A stretch of 64,000 bases of DNA from Marinobacter daepoensis DSM 16072 (GTDB taxonomy: Bacteria > Pseudomonadota > Gammaproteobacteria > Pseudomonadales > Oleiphilaceae), in the NCBI RefSeq assembly GCF_000421165.1, contig NZ_ATWI01000010.1, positions 372,001-436,000 of the forward strand. Reading direction: 5' to 3'. Positions within the stretch are counted from its first letter, which is position 1. Each line of letters starts with the position of its first letter. Shown here one piece after another: positions 27,187-36,712 of the stretch. Under the pieces are notes generated by a model. It made no database searches, had not been told where the DNA came from, and worked only from the letters and a program-made list of their open reading frames with translations. Position numbers and translations under genes: made by a program.

Positions 27187-29262
27187 ATGACGTCACTGGA
27201 TGACATCCCGGTAACCCAGCTGAAGGGCGTAGGAAGCGCCCTGGCCGACAAGCTCGCCAAGCTGGGCATCCACTCCATTCAGGATCTCCTGTTTCATCTC
27301 CCCTATCGGTACGAAGACCGGACTCGCATAGTGCCCATGGGCAGTTTGCGGATTGGTGACGTGGCGGTGGTGGAAGGTGAGGTGATGAAAACGGATCTGG
27401 TGATGGGGCGGAGACGGAGCCTGCAGGTCACCCTTCGGGACGACACGGGGTTTCTGGTGTTACGCTTTTTCCACTTCAACGCGGCTCAGAAAAATCAGTT
27501 GTCTGACGGCGCCCGCGTCCGGTGTTTCGGTGAGGTACGACCTGGCCGGGCCGGGTTCGAATTTTACCATCCGGAGTACCAGGTCAATCCGCCTCGGATG
27601 CCACCCGCAAATGAGGCTACCCTGACGCCGGTCTATCCGCTGACTGAAGGCATTCAGCAGCCCCGGGTACGGGGGCTTTGCCAGCAGGCGCTGGGTTATC
27701 TTGACCGATATCCGATTAAAGACTGGTTGCCTCAGGCGTTGTTGGCTGATTACCAGCTACCGGGGATCACCGAGGCGGTCCGGATGGTGCATTCCCCGCC
27801 TGCAGGTGCTCCTGTGCATCTGCTCCTGGAGGGACGGCACCCTGCTCAGCAACGTTTGGTGATGGAGGAACTGCTGGCCCATCAACTCAGCCTGCTTCAG
27901 GTAAGAGAGCAGATACAGGCCCGTGAAGCCTTGCCGCTTTTGCCGGCGGGAGATCGGGTGGCACGTTTTCTGGAGCAGCTTCCATTCCGCCTTACCGGGG
28001 CTCAGCGCCATGTGATGACCGACATTCGTCAGGATCTGAGCCAGCCTGTGCCGATGCTTCGGCTGGTGCAGGGGGATGTTGGCTCTGGAAAGACGGTGGT
28101 GGCCGCCTTGTCGGCGTTGCAGGCAATTGAGGCGGGCGCTCAGGTTGCTTTGATGGCGCCCACCGAGATCTTGGCTGAACAGCATTACCAGAACTTCCGC
28201 AGCTGGCTGGAACCTCTGGGCATCAGTCTCACCTGGCTGTCCGGGAAGGTCAAAGGCAAGGCGCGTCAGGAGGCGCTGGCGGCCGTTGCTGAGGGCCGGG
28301 CTCAGATTGCGATAGGCACCCATGCGCTGTTCCAGGATGAGGTGGTGTTTCATCGGCTGGCGCTGGTTATTGTGGATGAGCAACACCGGTTCGGTGTGCA
28401 TCAGCGTCTGGCATTGCGTGACAAAGGTGTGGGGGGGCGGCTGGCGCCGCATCAGCTGATCATGACGGCGACTCCGATACCGCGAACTCTGGCAATGAGC
28501 GCGTATGCCGATCTTGATACCTCGGTCATCGACGAACTGCCTCCGGGACGAAAACCGATTGAAACCATCGTACTGCCGGAGACCCGCCGGAATGACATCG
28601 TTGAACGCGTGAGGAATGCCTGCCAGCAGGGACGGCAAGCGTACTGGGTGTGTACCCTGATTGAAGAATCCGAAGCATTGCAGTGCCAGGCCGCGGAAGT
28701 AACCGCCCAGGAACTGGCCGAAAGATTGCCAGACCTTTCTGTAGGACTGGTTCATGGCCGCCTGAAAGCGCGGGACAAAGCCAGGATGATGGAGCAGTTC
28801 AAAGACGGTGAGCTGGATTTGCTGGTGGCGACAACGGTGATTGAGGTAGGAGTGGACGTACCCAATGCGTCGCTGATCATTATAGAGAACCCGGAGAGGC
28901 TGGGCCTGGCTCAGTTGCATCAGCTCCGTGGTCGGGTAGGCCGGGGTGAACAGGCCAGTTTTTGCGTGTTGATGTACCACCCGCCCTTGTCCAGTAACGG
29001 CAAAGCCAGATTGCAGGCGCTCCGGGACAGTCAGGATGGTTTCTTCATCGCAGAAAAAGACCTGGAGATCCGAGGCCCGGGTGAAGTACTTGGTACCCGT
29101 CAGACCGGCCTTATGCAATTTCGCCTGGCGGACTTCGAGCGTGATAAAGGCTGGATCGAGCCGGTACGGGAAATGGCTCCGGCCCTGATGAAGGAACCCG
29201 GGCTCGTCACGGCACTGATTCGGCGTTGGCTGGGCGAAAAAATACGCTATGGCGACGTATGA
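27187..29262 (+). CDS. recG: ATP-dependent DNA helicase RecG
   Basis: 691 residues from the ATG at 27187. The N-terminal wedge/OB domain (helix-hairpin LKGVGSALADKLAKLG) is followed by an SF2 motor with Walker A GDVGSGKT, DEQH Walker B, motif III TATPIPRT and motif VI QLRGRVGRG, then the RecG TRG region near the C-terminus. It remodels stalled forks and branch-migrates junctions. It starts 7 bp after oxyR. Confidence 0.97.
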   Translation: MTSLDDIPVTQLKGVGSALADKLAKLGIHSIQDLLFHLPYRYEDRTRIVPMGSLRIGDVAVVEGEVMKTDLVMGRRRSLQVTLRDDTGFLVLRFFHFNAAQKNQLSDGARVRCFGEVRPGRAGFEFYHPEYQVNPPRMPPANEATLTPVYPLTEGIQQPRVRGLCQQALGYLDRYPIKDWLPQALLADYQLPGITEAVRMVHSPPAGAPVHLLLEGRHPAQQRLVMEELLAHQLSLLQVREQIQAREALPLLPAGDRVARFLEQLPFRLTGAQRHVMTDIRQDLSQPVPMLRLVQGDVGSGKTVVAALSALQAIEAGAQVALMAPTEILAEQHYQNFRSWLEPLGISLTWLSGKVKGKARQEALAAVAEGRAQIAIGTHALFQDEVVFHRLALVIVDEQHRFGVHQRLALRDKGVGGRLAPHQLIMTATPIPRTLAMSAYADLDTSVIDELPPGRKPIETIVLPETRRNDIVERVRNACQQGRQAYWVCTLIEESEALQCQAAEVTAQELAERLPDLSVGLVHGRLKARDKARMMEQFKDGELDLLVATTVIEVGVDVPNASLIIIENPERLGLAQLHQLRGRVGRGEQASFCVLMYHPPLSSNGKARLQALRDSQDGFFIAEKDLEIRGPGEVLGTRQTGLMQFRLADFERDKGWIEPVREMAPALMKEPGLVTALIRRWLGEKIRYGDV

Positions 29263-29378
29263 CCCTGGGTCTTCTGTTTCGGCCTGGCGGGCGTCTGGCT
29301 GACATTGGGCTGTTCATGTGTTGTTAATGGCTGCAAAATGAATAGAAGTGGATTGATAACATGTATCCGGAGAATGCT

Positions 29379-30749
29379 ATGGAACTTCCTGTTGTGGTCC
29401 AGCAGGCACTGGGGGAAAACGCACCAGGGGTCTCCTTCCGGAGCGTCAGCCAGACAGACCCTGGCCAGCTGCTCAGAATGGTCCTGCTCAACGACAGTGT
29501 CGGAAATTTGCAGGCGATCTGCCGCCGCAACGATCTGATTGATCTGGATGCCCTGAACAAACAACTCGGGCGGGACCTGCGGATGATGCAGCGCCGTGAG
29601 CAAGTTCGGGTTCGTCAAAAATCGGGGCTTCAGGAACTACCCGCGTTGCCATCCCTGACCGGCTGGCCAACGGTGGTTGACCGTCGGGTAGATACTCTGG
29701 AGGCGGTCGCCCTGGAACTTGGAGAGCAGAACCTTGGGCTGGTGATGCCAGGGGAAGATTTCCGCCGACTGACAGGAAAGGCTGACCGGCGGGATTTTAC
29801 CGTCGATCCCGGTGAGATTATTGTCAATCTCGACAATCATTCGGCAGACCGTGATGAACTGCATTCTGCGATCAAGAAGTTCACCGGGTTGAGGATCCAG
29901 CAGCGCCTGGAAGACACTCTGGAGTTGCCGCCCCTGCCTGAAACGGCGCAACGGATCATTCAGTTGCGGGTGAACCCGAACGCCGTGATGGGGGATCTGG
30001 TGGATGTGGTTGAGAGTGACCCGAGCCTGGCCGCACAGGTGGTGAGTTGGGCGTCGTCGTCCTTTTATGCGGCTGCCGGGCAGGTGAGCTCGGTTCACGA
30101 TGCAGTATCCAGAGTGTTGGGTTTTGATCTGGTGATGAACCTGGCCATGGGGCTGGCGCTTGGGCGGGCCCTCAAACACCCTAAAGATCACCCGGACGGC
30201 TACGTGGATTACTGGCAGCAGGCCATCTGGCAGGCCCAGGCGGCCGGTATCCTGGCGAGTATGATGCCACGGGGGAGGCGCCCGGTGTTCGGGCTGGCAT
30301 ACCTGGCTGGTTTGCTGCATAACTTCGGGTACCTGGTATTGGCGCAGGTCTTTCCGCCCCATTTTCGGTTGGTCTGCCGCTCTCTCGAAGTGAATCCGGA
30401 CACCGATTCCAGTGTGATTGAGCATTATCTGCTGGGCATTACCCGGGAACAGATCGCTGCACAGTTGATGGAAAACTGGGGCATGCCCGACGAAGTGAGT
30501 CTGGCGATTCGTTTTCAGAAGAACCCTATTTACGAGGGGCCTCATAACGACTACGCACGCCTGCTTTGGCTGGGGCGTCAGTTGCTGACAGAAAGAGGCG
30601 TTGCCCTGGGAGCCGGAGGAGCATCCACGGCTGCGGTGTACGATGAGTTGGGTCTGGACCGGGAGGCGGTTCAGAAGCAGTTCGATGAACTGGTTCGCCG
30701 TAAAGACAGCATTATGGCCATGGCTGGAATGATGAATCAGGGGGCATAA
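29379..30749 (+). CDS. YbaK-like tRNA-deacylase domain fused to HDOD signalling domain
   Basis: 456 residues. The ATG at 29379 is preceded by GGAG at 6-nt spacing, so I prefer it to the ATG at 29361. Residues about 1-160 resemble the YbaK/prolyl-tRNA editing domain (AICRRNDLIDLDALNKQLGRDLRMM); residues about 180-400 form an HDOD domain (LPPLPETAQRIIQLRVNP; VVSWASSSFYAA; GLLHNFGYLVLAQVFP). HDOD proteins act in signalling and lack hydrolase activity. Whether the YbaK half still deacylates tRNA is unclear. It sits downstream of recG, alone. Confidence 0.8.
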   Translation: MELPVVVQQALGENAPGVSFRSVSQTDPGQLLRMVLLNDSVGNLQAICRRNDLIDLDALNKQLGRDLRMMQRREQVRVRQKSGLQELPALPSLTGWPTVVDRRVDTLEAVALELGEQNLGLVMPGEDFRRLTGKADRRDFTVDPGEIIVNLDNHSADRDELHSAIKKFTGLRIQQRLEDTLELPPLPETAQRIIQLRVNPNAVMGDLVDVVESDPSLAAQVVSWASSSFYAAAGQVSSVHDAVSRVLGFDLVMNLAMGLALGRALKHPKDHPDGYVDYWQQAIWQAQAAGILASMMPRGRRPVFGLAYLAGLLHNFGYLVLAQVFPPHFRLVCRSLEVNPDTDSSVIEHYLLGITREQIAAQLMENWGMPDEVSLAIRFQKNPIYEGPHNDYARLLWLGRQLLTERGVALGAGGASTAAVYDELGLDREAVQKQFDELVRRKDSIMAMAGMMNQGA

Positions 30750-30774
30750 AAAGTGCCGGCCTTCTGGGCCGGCA
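30750..30774 (-). terminator. Stem-loop at the HDOD gene end, minus-oriented T tract
   Basis: TGCCGGCC/GGCCGGCA (30754-30761 and 30767-30774) with a 5-nt loop. Read on the minus strand it is followed by five T, so it suits transcripts arriving from the DUF2489 side. The roughly 250 bp between here and 31023 contain no gene or clear element. Confidence 0.6.
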
Positions 30775-31022
30775 AGTTCACCCGCTTGTTGCAGAGTCGT
30801 CCAAACTTTTCAGGAGAAAACAACGCGGAGGCTGTTCCGTGTGGATGACGACCTCCTGTTTTTAAATTTAGACAAGCTTTGTAAAAAGGAAAGCGGGTAC
30901 GCGGGCCCATTTCGTTAATGAGCTGCGTGTCAGCGTTCTTTTAGGTCTAAAACTATTGATTTGCTTTGATATGTGACTGCCAGGCGTTTCGGGTCTGTAA
31001 CAAAAAGTTACAAAACAATAAG

Positions 31023-31481
31023 TCATTCAAAGCGGTGATGGCGAATGGCGGTGGCAGCGCGTCGAATTTCGTCCGCGTGCTCCCTTTCAACCGCGAAGCG
31101 TTCCTTATCCAGCTTCCGGACAACGCTGGCATCCGTGTTTTTTCGGGCGCGGTGGGTTGGCATGTGCTGGATTTTGTCATGAACGGTCTGGAAGACCTGA
31201 AACGGTGGCTTCAGGAGTAACTCCGGGTCCAGATAATCCAGAAGCCCTTTGAATCGCAGGCAGGCTTCGGAATATTCCACCTGGTTTTCCTCGACGGCGA
31301 TCGCGATGATGCGAACACTTTCAATCATTTCATCCCGGCGCTGTGCCTGGAATTCCTCCGTTTTTCGCTTTTGCAGCTGCTGTTGGGCGAGCAGCCGGGA
31401 TTGTCGCCAGATATAGACCAGCAGAGCCGCAATGACCACCAGGCCGATGACAATAAAGGCGAGTTGAAGTCCTCTGGGCAT
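31023..31481 (-). CDS. DUF2489 domain protein, membrane-anchored
   Basis: 152 residues. One N-terminal transmembrane helix (LQLAFIVIGLVVIAALLVYIW) is followed by a charged helical cytoplasmic domain, RDEMIESVRIIAIAVEENQVEYSEACLRFKGLLDYLDPE, which is the DUF2489 pattern. Function unknown. GGGAG lies 10 nt before the ATG. The start lies only about 35 bp after the eroded molybdopterin oxidoreductase remnant on the same strand, so it may once have been the second gene of an operon. Confidence 0.75.
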   Translation of the reverse strand: MPRGLQLAFIVIGLVVIAALLVYIWRQSRLLAQQQLQKRKTEEFQAQRRDEMIESVRIIAIAVEENQVEYSEACLRFKGLLDYLDPELLLKPPFQVFQTVHDKIQHMPTHRARKNTDASVVRKLDKERFAVEREHADEIRRAATAIRHHRFE

Positions 31482-31516
31482 GGTGGTGTGGCTCCCTTGG
31501 GCAATGCCGGGCCGGC

Positions 31517-31929
31517 TCAGGCCGGTTGTGAATGAGTCTCAGGTTGGCAGACTCTGACACTAACCGCTTGGCCGTTCAAGACCGAGGTTCCCGAAACAGG
31601 GTCCACCTGCTGGTCATCAAGCCGCCTGGTGCAGGGCCTTAAAGCGGTTACGCACGTCTGGCACGGACATCAGGCTGCCATTGGACGCGAGCGGGTTAGC
31701 GATAATACAGATGAACAGGTCGGTGTGATCGATGTCCGGAACCGGAACCAGGATCTGGTGGCCGAAAACCGGTTTTACGCAAGGGCTGTCTCAGTCGCAT
31801 GGGATCTTCGTGAAGGTCTTGAAGTGCAACCGCTTTGGGGCAGATATGGCCATTTTTCATCTCAATGGCAACACCACACATGGCTTCACTGAGGTGGCAG
31901 GTTCGGTAATGGACGCAGTTGTCTGTGAG
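31517..31929 (-). pseudogene. Remnant of a molybdopterin oxidoreductase (formate dehydrogenase/nitrate reductase-like)
   Basis: No intact gene lies here, but three pieces of one protein family follow each other in three frames on the minus strand. The first (31926 to about 31765) reads DNCVHYRTCHLSEAMCGVAIE then GHICPKAVALQDLHEDP, the N-terminal 4Fe-4S region with one cluster Cys replaced by Ser and a stretch missing. The second reads NPLASNGSLMSVPDVRNRFKAL. The third ends VDPVSGTSVLNGQAVSV, a typical C-terminus, stopping at 31517. The intact family is about 700 residues or more, so most of the middle is deleted. The start codon also appears lost (CTC where ATG is expected). Confidence 0.75.
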
Positions 31930-32033
31930 GGCGCTCCTGGGATTGTTTTTATTGGGTTTCGTCTTGCAAGGAGATTGTCAGGAAAGTTGCCTGAATTGAA
32001 AAACGATGATGAAAATGGCCTTGAAAAGAACAT

Positions 32034-32060
32034 AAAAAAGGCCAGTCCGGGGACTGGCCT
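32034..32060 (-). terminator. Intrinsic terminator of the porin-lipoprotein operon
   Basis: On the minus strand AGGCCAGTCC and GGACTGGCCT (10-bp stem, 32039-32048 and 32051-32060, 2-nt spacer so the innermost pairs must open) are followed by six T. It lies 24 bp past the lipoprotein stop. Confidence 0.88.
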
Positions 32061-32083
32061 GAGTTAGAAAGGAACCTCGTTTA

Positions 32084-35000
32084 TTACCGGGCGATTTGCT
32101 GCTCGTATTGAGCTGGCAGGTCTTTCACCGGGTTGGAGATAAAGTTCAGGTAGGTACCTCCTGCCAGGATCTCAAGAGGAAGATCAATGGTCAGTCCCAG
32201 TGGTTTGGCAATAACATTGATATTGACCACGTTTGTATTGCGCTGTTCAACCTGCATGCGGCCGTCATCGAAAAAGGTCACATCACCCTCAAGATCGAAG
32301 TAGAACTCGGTCGCGTAAAGGTCGTGTGGTCCGTTTGCCGTAATTTTCATTTCGGGTGCATCAAGCATCAATTCGGCGCGTGTTTTGAACACAGGTTGAC
32401 CATTCTCTCCGGTGACGATGGCGCCGGGGATGAGCTGGTTACGTGGGCAGCTGGATTCACCTTTGCAGCTTGGGTCTTCTGCGTATCGCATCCGAATGAT
32501 CTGTGTGTTGGTTGGTACCTCTGCTTCAAGAAGAGCGAGGTCCACGTAAGTGTTCACGGAAGTTGTTGCCAGCAGCGTGGGATAAAGGTTTACCAGTATG
32601 CCGTCCTGCTCTGCTCCCGTTGCCGGGTCGGTCCAGATGCCAGGGCCAATAACCTCGGTGTTCAGGGCATAGGACTGGTAGATGAACTTATCTTTTGGAC
32701 ATGATTTCCCATTTTTGCATCCTACCTGAGCATCCAGATTGCTTTGGAAGAGCCCGGGGTTGAGTACTGCGGTGTTATTGACCACGCTTAGCTTTGTGGA
32801 ATTCGCTGAAGGTAACCAGCCGCTTACCATGGTGTCATCAGATACCGAGCCGGGGTCTCTGTACTCATGCTCGAACGGTTCGAGGCAGTTTTCGTTGTCA
32901 TTGGAGTCGCAGTCGATGCTGAAGTCTGCATTGGCGTCACGAACAGGAAGGTTTCTCAGTGGAGTAAACACCGAGGCCTGGGATCCCGTGCCCTCAAAGT
33001 AGATTTTCATCGATTGATCGGGGCTTCCTCCTGAGTTTAATCCATCAAGAAGGTCTGATTTGAGCGGATAGCCGTTGGCGCCGCAAATCGACTGAGGTTC
33101 AGTCATGCGGCAATAGCTGGTATAGGCGGAATCCGACAGTTTGTCCGAACCCCGTTTGACGACCATGGTGTATTGGTAGAAAGCGCCATCACGCCAGGGT
33201 TGATCGGGATAGAATCGTACGCGTTGGTTGTTTTTCTCCAGGCTACCGGTGACCTCTTTGATATCGTTTCCGTTTTCATCAACCTCCTGAACAATGAAGG
33301 TGTCGTTCAGACGAATAGATTCGAGATTCATCGGCTGTGAGAAAATAATGGTGATGGGCCTGTCTTCAGGCATCTTGCTGACGGGGAGTAGATCGCCGAG
33401 ATTGTCTTTCGCGGTGTAGCATTTACCCAGAATGCCCGCCTGCAGATCAAGTTGTGCATGATCAGTTTCGCAAGGGTAGCCGGGGTAGGTTGTGAGTGCC
33501 AATGGGGGCACCTTCGTCTGGTTATCTCCGGAGCCATCAAGGCTGAACGACAGGCTGTTATCCGCATGGTAGAACTGATTGCCTGACAAGTCCGTTAGAC
33601 CTGCAGCTGATACTTCGTACTCAACTCCTGCTTTCAGGCCTCCAACCGGGTTCAGTGTGAGGGCGGTGCCGTCGAGCAGTGTTCTGAGCTTGCCATTGCC
33701 GACAGTCAGTTCTTGTCCATCAGCGACGAGTTTCACGCTGTCATCAATGGAGTCCGGATCCAGTGGCTCATCAAAGAACAAAATAACGGGGTCGCCCGGG
33801 CGCTGCATGGACTGGCGCGTTGCCGGAATCGCATTCTCTGGCCCTGGCATCCAGCTGACCAGTTTTGGCGGTGTTGAATCGATTTCGCGCAGGTTTTCTG
33901 CATCCAGTACGGAGTCGGCATCCGTGGCTGCCTGCAGGTGAAACGCGATGGTGGAATCGGTGTATTCCTGGCCCAGCAGGCTCGGCTCGACCATGCCAAT
34001 GGCATCAATGGTCAATACGCCATCCTGCACCAGCGCAATGCCCCTCAGCTCAACGCCCATGAGGTCCTGAGACAAGGCCGCATTGGGCTGAGCCTCTTCG
34101 GTGTTCATGGAAACGTCCATAAACAGCGTAATGTGGCGCGGTGCGTTGATGTCGCTGGTGTATTGGTTCGGGCTCATATAGCCCGAAGCATCTGACAGCA
34201 TGGTCACTTTAATGGTGCCGGTATGCTGGGCGTCGCCGGTTGCCGCATCAAGAACCTGGACCCGCCCACCTACGAGCACGTTCAGGCTGGTGCTTTCCAG
34301 CACACTGCCTTTGGGAATACGAAGCGGAAGTGCTTCGTCGGCTTCAAATGACGGGGCGTACGCCAGCTCGGCAAACAAATCGCCGGTTTGCTGGGAGGGG
34401 CCAGCCTTGCCCTGTAGAACCGAATTCAGTGTCACCGCGTTCAATGCCTGACCGTTCAGGACGGATGTCATAGCGCCATTGCCTGAATCAATGGCGGTCT
34501 GCTGAAGAACGACGGTAGGTCCTGTGTCTCTGGGTGTGAACACGAACTGACCGGTAAACCGGTTTGCCTCACGGCTGTCGGAAAGACTGGCCAGGTTGTT
34601 CAGCTCCAGGGTGTAGGTTTCACCTGCGTTGAGCACGTCCTGTTTGCTGCCACACTGATCAGGCTCCGGGGTCAGACAAGGGTCAACGGTTATGCGAGTG
34701 CCTTTGACCAATACCGTCGCGGGAACGGGCGCACCGTCAGCATCCAGTAACCGGATGCTCCCGCCCAGGGCTTTCCAGTCGGGGTGAACTGGTTGGGTCA
34801 TGGCAAAGCGGAACGTTGAAAAATTCATGGCCTGAAACGCACTGCCGTTGGCCGGCACCTGCCAGGCGATGTCAAACCGACTCGCAGTATCGGTCAGGTG
34901 TGAGATGCCGTTGAAAGCGCCGCGGGTGGCAAACTGAATACCATTCTCGCCAAGGGCGTTCGGGGTGCTGATTTCCCGGTTCCCCTCAGAAGCGAGAGGT

Positions 35001-35341
35001 TCCGTGAACATAACCCGATAGTCGGCCCCCGTCTCCATTGCACTGGTCGGCTTGAGCTTCAGGCTTTTGCCTCCGTCCAGCGTGGTTACGTCAAAGGGCA
35101 GGGGCTGATCGCCTTTCTGCACCACGATTTTTTCTTTCAGGGTGCTGACGTCGTCAGTAACGGCGTGGGAAAAACGCAGCACTATATCGGTTTTCGGGCT
35201 AACGGCCGCTTGTCCATCCATTGGGAAGGAGTAAACCATTGAACCGGCGCGTGGTTTCTCGTTGACATCCTGATCACCCCCGCCGCCGCAGGCGGCAAGG
35301 AACATGGCAGGAATCAGGGCCAGGGTCTTGTTGTACTTCAT
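32084..35341 (-). CDS. Large Ig-like-domain lipoprotein, AupB-like candidate
   Basis: 1085 residues. Signal peptide with lipobox LAAC (Cys18) followed by GGGGD. The body contains repeated Big_5-like Ig modules, recognisable from SFPMDGQAAVSPKTDIVLRFSHAV, VILFFDEPLDPDSIDDSV and ITIIFSQPMNLESIRLND patterns. It starts 13 bp after the upstream FadL-like porin and has a strong GAGGAGAGG site. In Marinobacter hydrocarbonoclasticus a FadL-homologous porin and a lipoprotein, AupA and AupB, encoded in one operon, are needed for alkane uptake; order and type match, but I cannot check identity. Gly at +2 would predict outer membrane sorting. Confidence 0.75.
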   Translation of the reverse strand: MKYNKTLALIPAMFLAACGGGGDQDVNEKPRAGSMVYSFPMDGQAAVSPKTDIVLRFSHAVTDDVSTLKEKIVVQKGDQPLPFDVTTLDGGKSLKLKPTSAMETGADYRVMFTEPLASEGNREISTPNALGENGIQFATRGAFNGISHLTDTASRFDIAWQVPANGSAFQAMNFSTFRFAMTQPVHPDWKALGGSIRLLDADGAPVPATVLVKGTRITVDPCLTPEPDQCGSKQDVLNAGETYTLELNNLASLSDSREANRFTGQFVFTPRDTGPTVVLQQTAIDSGNGAMTSVLNGQALNAVTLNSVLQGKAGPSQQTGDLFAELAYAPSFEADEALPLRIPKGSVLESTSLNVLVGGRVQVLDAATGDAQHTGTIKVTMLSDASGYMSPNQYTSDINAPRHITLFMDVSMNTEEAQPNAALSQDLMGVELRGIALVQDGVLTIDAIGMVEPSLLGQEYTDSTIAFHLQAATDADSVLDAENLREIDSTPPKLVSWMPGPENAIPATRQSMQRPGDPVILFFDEPLDPDSIDDSVKLVADGQELTVGNGKLRTLLDGTALTLNPVGGLKAGVEYEVSAAGLTDLSGNQFYHADNSLSFSLDGSGDNQTKVPPLALTTYPGYPCETDHAQLDLQAGILGKCYTAKDNLGDLLPVSKMPEDRPITIIFSQPMNLESIRLNDTFIVQEVDENGNDIKEVTGSLEKNNQRVRFYPDQPWRDGAFYQYTMVVKRGSDKLSDSAYTSYCRMTEPQSICGANGYPLKSDLLDGLNSGGSPDQSMKIYFEGTGSQASVFTPLRNLPVRDANADFSIDCDSNDNENCLEPFEHEYRDPGSVSDDTMVSGWLPSANSTKLSVVNNTAVLNPGLFQSNLDAQVGCKNGKSCPKDKFIYQSYALNTEVIGPGIWTDPATGAEQDGILVNLYPTLLATTSVNTYVDLALLEAEVPTNTQIIRMRYAEDPSCKGESSCPRNQLIPGAIVTGENGQPVFKTRAELMLDAPEMKITANGPHDLYATEFYFDLEGDVTFFDDGRMQVEQRNTNVVNINVIAKPLGLTIDLPLEILAGGTYLNFISNPVKDLPAQYEQQIAR

Positions 35342-35354
35342 GGCAGGCCTCTCC

Positions 35355-36692
35355 TCAGAACTTCAGTGTGATGGAGCCACTGAACACGTGGATATCACCG
35401 TCGGCAGTTACTCGGGTTTCATCGCCGTTGTAGTCAACCAGCGTAAAGTCCCGTTCCTGCAGTTGCTGGTACTGGTACCCGAGATCCAGGCGAACCGGGT
35501 AGGCCAGCAGGCGTGTGCGGTCGTACGTGGCGCTGATACCAAGCCCCACTACGAGCTTGTCGGTGTCGAGATAGTTCAGTTCGGGGTTGCGGGAGGTTTT
35601 CAGGGGCGATTCCTCATAGGCAATACCGCCGCGCACCGCAAAGTTCTTATTCAGCTCATACTCCGCACCCAGGCGGGGAATCAGGATGTCGTCGAAACCG
35701 ATTCGGCTGCCGGATGCGACTGAACCCTGATCCTTGATGGTATCCCGACCGAACTCATTCTCCAGTTCAGACCAGTTTTGCTGTTCCAGGCTACCGCCAA
35801 TGCGCCAGCCGTCCCCTTTGTACTGGGTGCCGATGGCAATCGTTTCCGGCTGAAAAGAATCAATGGTGGACACGGCAAGGCTAAGGCCGGGGTCTGGAAT
35901 GGTCTGGGTTACGATGATGTTGGAATCCACCGTCGTGGAGGCGGCAGACTTTGTTCGATAGGTAATCGCGGTTTCCCAGCCATCCAGAAAACATTCGTTT
36001 TCAGGGCAGAAGGTGCTCCCCAGGTCGATGTTGGTGCCTAAGATGGTTTTCAGGGACGGCTCGGCGTTTACAGAGAGCCGTTCACGGCTGGTCTCACCAC
36101 CCAGGGTCGACACGGCATCCAGGTTTGCAGTGGCTTCCAGGGTTACCCTCACAGAGAGCCCCGCAGAAATGCCGCGCCAGATTGGTGTGGCGCCCCCAAT
36201 GTTCAGGAACAGGGGTTCTTTGCCGTATTGAAGGTACTGTCCGGTTTCGCTGGTTTCTGAGCCAAAAGCCAGCATTTCCTTCCCGTACTTTTCAACACCG
36301 GCGATGAAGCCCAGATAGATGGGGTGGCCAAACCGGGTGAGTGATCCCAGATTGGTTTTCATGCCAATGAGCACATGCTGGCTGGGCGAGTCCGACACAA
36401 TGTCACCCTGTGCATTTGGGTTGTCGGAGCGCAGCTCCTGCTCAGAATGAAGGATGCCGGTGGTCAGCTCACCCCTGGGGTCTTTGGTTAGCGCTGCGGG
36501 GTTGTAGTAGGTTGCCGAGACCTGATCATTGAACATCGACAGGGACTGGGCCGTCGCCACATCGATCGGCATGACGCCATAACTGGTGCCGAGGTTGCCC
36601 ATGCTGGCATGGGAGGAAACCGAGAGGGAAGCGGATACTGCTGCAACGGCAAGGGATACCGCCCGTACTGAGAATCGGGGGGAAAGAACCAT
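35355..36692 (-). CDS. FadL-like outer membrane porin, AupA-like candidate for alkane uptake
   Basis: 445 residues from the ATG at 36692, which has GGAG at 8-nt spacing. Signal peptide ends around SSHAS. The mature start (MGNLGTSYGVMPIDVATAQSLSMF then SATYYNPAALTKDPRG) carries the NPAA(L/M) motif of OMPP1/FadL proteins, and the C-terminus ends in Phe (SITLKF) for barrel insertion. It is divergent in sequence from the FadL protein at 10144. It is first gene of a two-gene operon with the large lipoprotein. Its leader has an ACAAAAACAA motif (36713-36722) identical to repeats in the CrcZ-like RNA. Confidence 0.78.
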   Translation of the reverse strand: MVLSPRFSVRAVSLAVAAVSASLSVSSHASMGNLGTSYGVMPIDVATAQSLSMFNDQVSATYYNPAALTKDPRGELTTGILHSEQELRSDNPNAQGDIVSDSPSQHVLIGMKTNLGSLTRFGHPIYLGFIAGVEKYGKEMLAFGSETSETGQYLQYGKEPLFLNIGGATPIWRGISAGLSVRVTLEATANLDAVSTLGGETSRERLSVNAEPSLKTILGTNIDLGSTFCPENECFLDGWETAITYRTKSAASTTVDSNIIVTQTIPDPGLSLAVSTIDSFQPETIAIGTQYKGDGWRIGGSLEQQNWSELENEFGRDTIKDQGSVASGSRIGFDDILIPRLGAEYELNKNFAVRGGIAYEESPLKTSRNPELNYLDTDKLVVGLGISATYDRTRLLAYPVRLDLGYQYQQLQERDFTLVDYNGDETRVTADGDIHVFSGSITLKF

Positions 36693-36712
36693 GAATACAC
36701 TCCGTTCGATCA

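Noticed and set aside
27757-29118. A 453-codon minus-strand open frame opposite recG
   Set aside because: Antisense to intact RecG helicase motifs, His/Gln/Arg-rich with no domain; shadow frame.
31629-32067. Plus-strand open frames opposite the molybdopterin oxidoreductase remnant
   Set aside because: They arise by reading the complement of the decayed gene; there is no ribosome binding site and no similarity to a known family.
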